Shown here piece by piece: positions 61,042 through 64,000 of a stretch of 64,000 bases of DNA (position 1 is its first letter; each line of letters starts with the position of its first letter). The stretch is taken from NCBI GenBank assembly GCA_036556425.1, contig DATBJJ010000178.1, positions 6,755-70,754 on the forward strand. The letters run 5' to 3'. The position numbers and the translations under genes were made by a program. The notes under the pieces are model-generated. The model ran no database searches and was not told the DNA's origin. It was given only the letters and a program-made list of their open reading frames with translations. The stretch comes from DATBJJ01 sp036556425 (GTDB taxonomy: Bacteria > Acidobacteriota > Vicinamibacteria > Vicinamibacterales > 2-12-FULL-66-21).

Positions 61042-62126
61042 CGATGAGAGCTCTGATCTCGACGTTCGCAGTTTTCCTTGGAATCGCCGTGGCGGCGCAG
61101 GAGACACCTTCTCGGTCGCCCGCGATCGCGCATTCGGAATTCCTGTACGACACGGCGCCGTTTCCAAGCGCGCACGCGTCGACGATCGTCGAAACGGCTG
61201 ACGGGCTCGTCGCCGCGTGGTTCGGCGGCACGCGTGAAGGCGCGGCCGATGTGGGGATCTGGTCGTCGCGTCAGGCGAAAGGCGCGTGGTCGGCGCCCGT
61301 CGAGGTCGCGAACGGACTGCAGCCGGACGGAACGCGTCATCCATGTTGGAACCCGGTGCTCTTCAGGAACGCCGACAACTCGATCAGGCTCTTCTACAAA
61401 GTCGGACCTAGCCCGCAGCGGTGGTGGGGCATGTCGCGATCGTCGGCCGACAACGGCCGGACGTGGAGCGCCGCGGAGCGGCTCCCCGACGGCGTGCTCG
61501 GCCCGATCAAGAACAAACCCGTGCGCCTGAGCGACGGCACGATCATCAGTCCGAGCAGCACCGAAACACCGGAACAACCGAGCGTGTGGCGCGTGCACTT
61601 CGAGCGATCGTCGGACAACGGCCGCACGTGGACGATCGTCCGGCCCGCCGTCGCCGACGGCGCACCAGAAATGCAGTCGATCCAACCGAGCATCCTCCTC
61701 CACCGCGGTGGACGCTTGCAGGCGCTCGGCCGCACGCGATCGCAGCGTGTGTTCGAGACGTGGTCCGACGACGGCGGCCGCACGTGGAGCGCGATCGCGC
61801 TGACCGAGCTGCCGAACCCGAGCGCCGGCACCGATGCCGTCACGCTGCGCGACGGCCGGCATCTGCTCGTCTACAACCACACGCCCAAGGGACGCACGCC
61901 GCTGAGCGTCGCGACCTCGACGGACGGCAAGGCCTGGGACGCGGCGCTCGTGCTCGAGCGCGAGCCGGGCGAGTACTCGTATCCCGCGGTGATTCAAACC
62001 TCCGACGGCCTCGTGCATGTGACCTACACCTGGCGCCGCCAGCGCATCCGGCACGTCACGATCGATCCGGCCAAGCTGCCAGCGGTGCGGATCGCCAACG
62101 GGGAGTGGCCCGGCGCGGTGAGATAG
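61038..62126 (+). CDS. Secreted sialidase-fold (BNR/Asp-box) protein
   Basis: A 362-residue exported protein (signal peptide about 1-20) with a six-bladed sialidase-type propeller. Asp boxes are SSADNGRTWS, SSDNGRTWT and SDDGGRTWS. The arginine and tryptophan pattern HPCWNPVLF and the final YTWRRQRIRHVTID are typical of the exo-alpha-sialidase-like group in Acidobacteria and Planctomycetes. Substrate is not certain; such proteins also act on other acidic sugars. It is coupled to the cupin gene by a 4-nt overlap. The pair is bracketed by inverted octamer arrays. Confidence 0.85.
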   Translation: MTMRALISTFAVFLGIAVAAQETPSRSPAIAHSEFLYDTAPFPSAHASTIVETADGLVAAWFGGTREGAADVGIWSSRQAKGAWSAPVEVANGLQPDGTRHPCWNPVLFRNADNSIRLFYKVGPSPQRWWGMSRSSADNGRTWSAAERLPDGVLGPIKNKPVRLSDGTIISPSSTETPEQPSVWRVHFERSSDNGRTWTIVRPAVADGAPEMQSIQPSILLHRGGRLQALGRTRSQRVFETWSDDGGRTWSAIALTELPNPSAGTDAVTLRDGRHLLVYNHTPKGRTPLSVATSTDGKAWDAALVLEREPGEYSYPAVIQTSDGLVHVTYTWRRQRIRHVTIDPAKLPAVRIANGEWPGAVR

Positions 62127-62129
62127 GGA

Positions 62130-62217
62130 ACGAACCTTCGAACCCTTCGAACCCTTGAACCTTTGAACCCTTGAACCCTTGAACCCTTGAACCCTTGAAC
62201 CCTTGAACCCCTGAACC
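62130..62217. repeat. Octamer array TTGAACCC, right boundary of the cupin-sialidase cassette
   Basis: About ten units, mostly TTGAACCC, starting 4 nt after the sialidase-like stop. It is the reverse-complement type of the array at 60492-60598. It ends 24 nt before the start of the sigma-54 activator gene. Confidence 0.9.
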
Positions 62218-62241
62218 TACAGTCCTGTAAGATTGAGAGCC

Positions 62242-63798
62242 ATGGCCCACACGGCTGTCGGTCAGGCTAAAGACCACTCGAACGAGACGCGCCGGCTCGC
62301 GACGCTGCTGGAGATCAGCCAGGCGCTGTCGAGCGTGTTGAACCTCAAAGCCGCGCTGCATTCGGTGCTCGACATCCTCGAGCGCCGGCATCAGGTCGCC
62401 GGGAGCGCGGTGATGATCGCGGACCGCGACAGCAAGGACGTCCACGCGGAGGCGGCGGGCGGCGCGCGGCTGCCGGGGCATCGCGCGCGCAGCCGCTCGG
62501 AAGCCAGCGTCATGACCGAGCGGGTGATCGATTCCGGCAAGCCGATCGTCGTGCCGCGCGTGAGCCAGGAGCCGCATCTCGCGCCCGGACCGCCGGAGCG
62601 CTCCCGCGGCGATCGCGAGCTCTCGTACATCGCGGTTCCGATCGTCGTCGGGCGGCGCCCGATCGGGACGGTCGAAGTGGCGCTCCCCTTCAAATCCGAT
62701 CGCGACTTCCATCGCTCGCTGGAGTTCTACCGCGTCGTGGCGTCGATGATCGCGCAGGCGATCAAGGTGAGCCGCATGGTCGAAGCGGATCGCCATCGGC
62801 TGACCGAGGAGAACGAGCACCTGCGCGACGAGCTGCGCGAGCGGTACGCGTTCCGCAACATCATCGGCAACAGCGCGCCGATCCAGCAGGTCTACGAGCA
62901 GGTCGCGCAAGTGGCGCGGACGAATACGACCGTGCTCATCCGCGGCGAGTCGGGGACGGGCAAGGAGATGATCGCGCACGCGATCCACTACAACTCGCCG
63001 CGCGCGAAGAAGCCCTTCATCAAGGTCAGCGCGGCGGCGCTGCCCGAATCCCTGATCGAGTCGGAGCTCTTCGGCTACGAGCGCGGCGCGTTCACCGGCG
63101 CGCAGGCGTCGAAGAAAGGGCGCTTCGAGCTGGCCGAGGGGGGGACGCTCTTCCTCGACGAGATCGGCGATCTCAATCCGTCGACGCAAGTGAAAATACT
63201 GCGAGTGCTGCAGGAGCGCGAGGTCGAGCGGCTCGGCGGCACGGCGTCGATCAAGATCAACGTGCGTCTGATTGCGGCCACGCATCAGCCGCTCGAGACG
63301 CTGATGGAGGAAGGGCGCTTCCGCGCGGACCTCTACTACCGCCTCGCGGTGTTCACGATCTTCGCGCCGCCGCTGCGCGAGCGGAAGCCGGACATCATGC
63401 TGCTCGCCGATCACTTCGTCGAGAAGTACGCGCGCGATCACGGCAAGCGGATTCGCCGCGTGTCGACGCCGGCGATCGACATGCTGACCTCGTATCACTG
63501 GCCGGGCAACGTCCGCGAGCTGGAGAACACGATCGAGCGTGCCGTGCTCGTCTGCGACGGGGGCGTCATCCACGGCCATCATCTGCCGCCGACGCTGCAG
63601 ACCGCGGAAGCGTCGGACACGGTGACGCGGCAATCGCTCACCGAGAGCGTCGCGGCATTCGAGCGCGATCTGCTGCAGGACGCGTTGAAGACGACGCGCG
63701 GCAATCGCGCGCACGCGGCGCGGCTGCTCGATACGACCGAGCGCATCTTCAACTACAAGGTGCACCGCTACGGGATCGATCCGCGGCGCTTCAAATAG
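62242..63798 (+). CDS. Sigma-54-dependent transcriptional activator (NifA-like, GAF-AAA+-Fis)
   Basis: A 518-residue activator. An N-terminal GAF sensor domain covers about 18-180. The AAA+ domain has Walker A GESGTGKE (235-242), the sigma-54 contact loop GAFTGA (282-287), Walker B GGTLFLDEIGD and the sensor LYYRLAVFTI. A C-terminal Fis-type helix-turn-helix (about 485-515: RGNRAHAARLLDTTERIFNYKV) binds DNA. ATG at 62242 was chosen over a TTG at 62233. The GAF ligand is unknown. No sigma-54 promoter is obvious nearby, so its targets are unclear. Confidence 0.92.
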   Translation: MAHTAVGQAKDHSNETRRLATLLEISQALSSVLNLKAALHSVLDILERRHQVAGSAVMIADRDSKDVHAEAAGGARLPGHRARSRSEASVMTERVIDSGKPIVVPRVSQEPHLAPGPPERSRGDRELSYIAVPIVVGRRPIGTVEVALPFKSDRDFHRSLEFYRVVASMIAQAIKVSRMVEADRHRLTEENEHLRDELRERYAFRNIIGNSAPIQQVYEQVAQVARTNTTVLIRGESGTGKEMIAHAIHYNSPRAKKPFIKVSAAALPESLIESELFGYERGAFTGAQASKKGRFELAEGGTLFLDEIGDLNPSTQVKILRVLQEREVERLGGTASIKINVRLIAATHQPLETLMEEGRFRADLYYRLAVFTIFAPPLRERKPDIMLLADHFVEKYARDHGKRIRRVSTPAIDMLTSYHWPGNVRELENTIERAVLVCDGGVIHGHHLPPTLQTAEASDTVTRQSLTESVAAFERDLLQDALKTTRGNRAHAARLLDTTERIFNYKVHRYGIDPRRFK

Positions 63799-63933
63799 CG
63801 TGCGAAAGCGGGAGGAAGCAGAGAGCGCCGAGGTTTATCGCCGAGATCGCCGAGTGCAGAGGAACGCAGAGAAATCGGATCTACCAATCACCATTAACAG
63901 ACGAGCGGCCGCGCCGCAGGCGCGGGTAGGCGT

Positions 63934-64000
63934 GCAAGAGCGTGGATGAATCAGAGCGCTCAACGATTCAGCGAGCGTTCTGATACATCCACGCTCTTGC
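63934..64000. repeat. Inverted repeat with 28-nt arms at the window end
   Basis: GCAAGAGCGTGGATG at 63934-63948 is matched by its reverse complement at the last bases of the window. The arms extend to 28 nt with two mismatches and an 11-nt loop. The window ends at the arm, so the element may be longer. The stretch from 63799 holds no gene; it contains words such as GCAGAGGAACGCAGAG near 63855. Confidence 0.8.

Noticed and set aside
63934..64000. Integron attC site
   Set aside because: The hairpin lacks the conserved R'/R'' core sequences and no integrase or cassette array is near.
1..64000. tRNA, rRNA or riboswitch genes
   Set aside because: I saw no cloverleaf ends, CCA tails, rRNA segments or known riboswitch cores in the intergenic sequences.

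Overview
The window is about 64 kb of high-GC, densely packed bacterial chromosome. It suggests an Acidobacteriota member, probably of the class Vicinamibacteria. The clues are an acidobacterial-type duplicated FtsX/MacB permease of about 810 residues, a giant TonB-dependent receptor with an N-terminal carboxypeptidase-regulatory-like domain, many secreted enzymes with short alanine-rich signal peptides, a REP-like hairpin carrying AAGCCGGAAGCCACG, and intergenic spaces filled with heptamer or octamer 'word' arrays. This placement is inference; there is no rRNA or tRNA gene in the window to confirm it.

Layout. 1-740: two tandem paralogous small membrane-anchored proteins. 747-7850: a MoxR/DUF58/DUF4129/DUF4350 membrane operon with an RDD protein and a SpoIIM-family protein beside it. 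7924-8595: a small unknown gene and a regulatory gap holding a perfect 52-bp palindrome. 8596-20477: a LacI regulator followed by a translationally coupled sugar-acid operon (ManD-type dehydratase, DUF1080-DUF6807 secreted fusion, LarA-like Ni-pincer epimerase candidate, 6-phosphogluconate dehydrogenase, KDG kinase, DapA-family aldolase, IlvD/Edd aldonate dehydratase), then an alginate-lyase-fold enzyme. 20482-26025: a full urate-to-ureidoglycolate module (uricase, HIU hydrolase, OHCU decarboxylase, allantoinase, allantoicase) plus a DUF6986 aldolase-like protein. 26008-43431: secreted and membrane genes (an unknown 563-residue protein, SMP-30 lactonase-like protein, S9 peptidase, DinB, GNAT, radical SAM, ankyrin protein, an M16 peptidase pair, an Nramp-like transporter, a TonB receptor). 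43575-51811: ADOP permease, PQQ-type propeller, then a FadR-type regulator, MFS transporter, KdgD and Gfo/Idh oxidoreductase that look like a hexuronate/hexarate module. 51945-60490: a small secreted zincin, two SDRs around a leaderless solute-binding protein, an RbsBAC-type sugar importer and an L-fuconate dehydratase, together suggesting non-phosphorylative L-fucose catabolism. 60607-63798: cupin, BNR sialidase-fold protein and a sigma-54 activator.

How the genes fit together. Much of the window is devoted to plant- or algal-derived sugars. Secreted lyases or hydrolases and importers feed uronates, aldonates and deoxyhexoses to dehydratases, KDG kinase, aldolases and KdgD. The urate module would supply nitrogen and glyoxylate. 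The most unusual features are the combination of a LarA homologue with ManD (a possible gluconate-to-mannonate-to-KDG route) and a set of inverted short-word repeat arrays. One pair of arrays flanks a decayed four-helix-bundle (S23/Avd-like) gene, one pair brackets a two-gene cassette, and one reaches the start codon of the Nramp-like gene.

Start codons were chosen from ribosome-binding sites, 4-nt ATGA/GTGA overlaps and family N-termini. Alternatives are given where the choice is weak.
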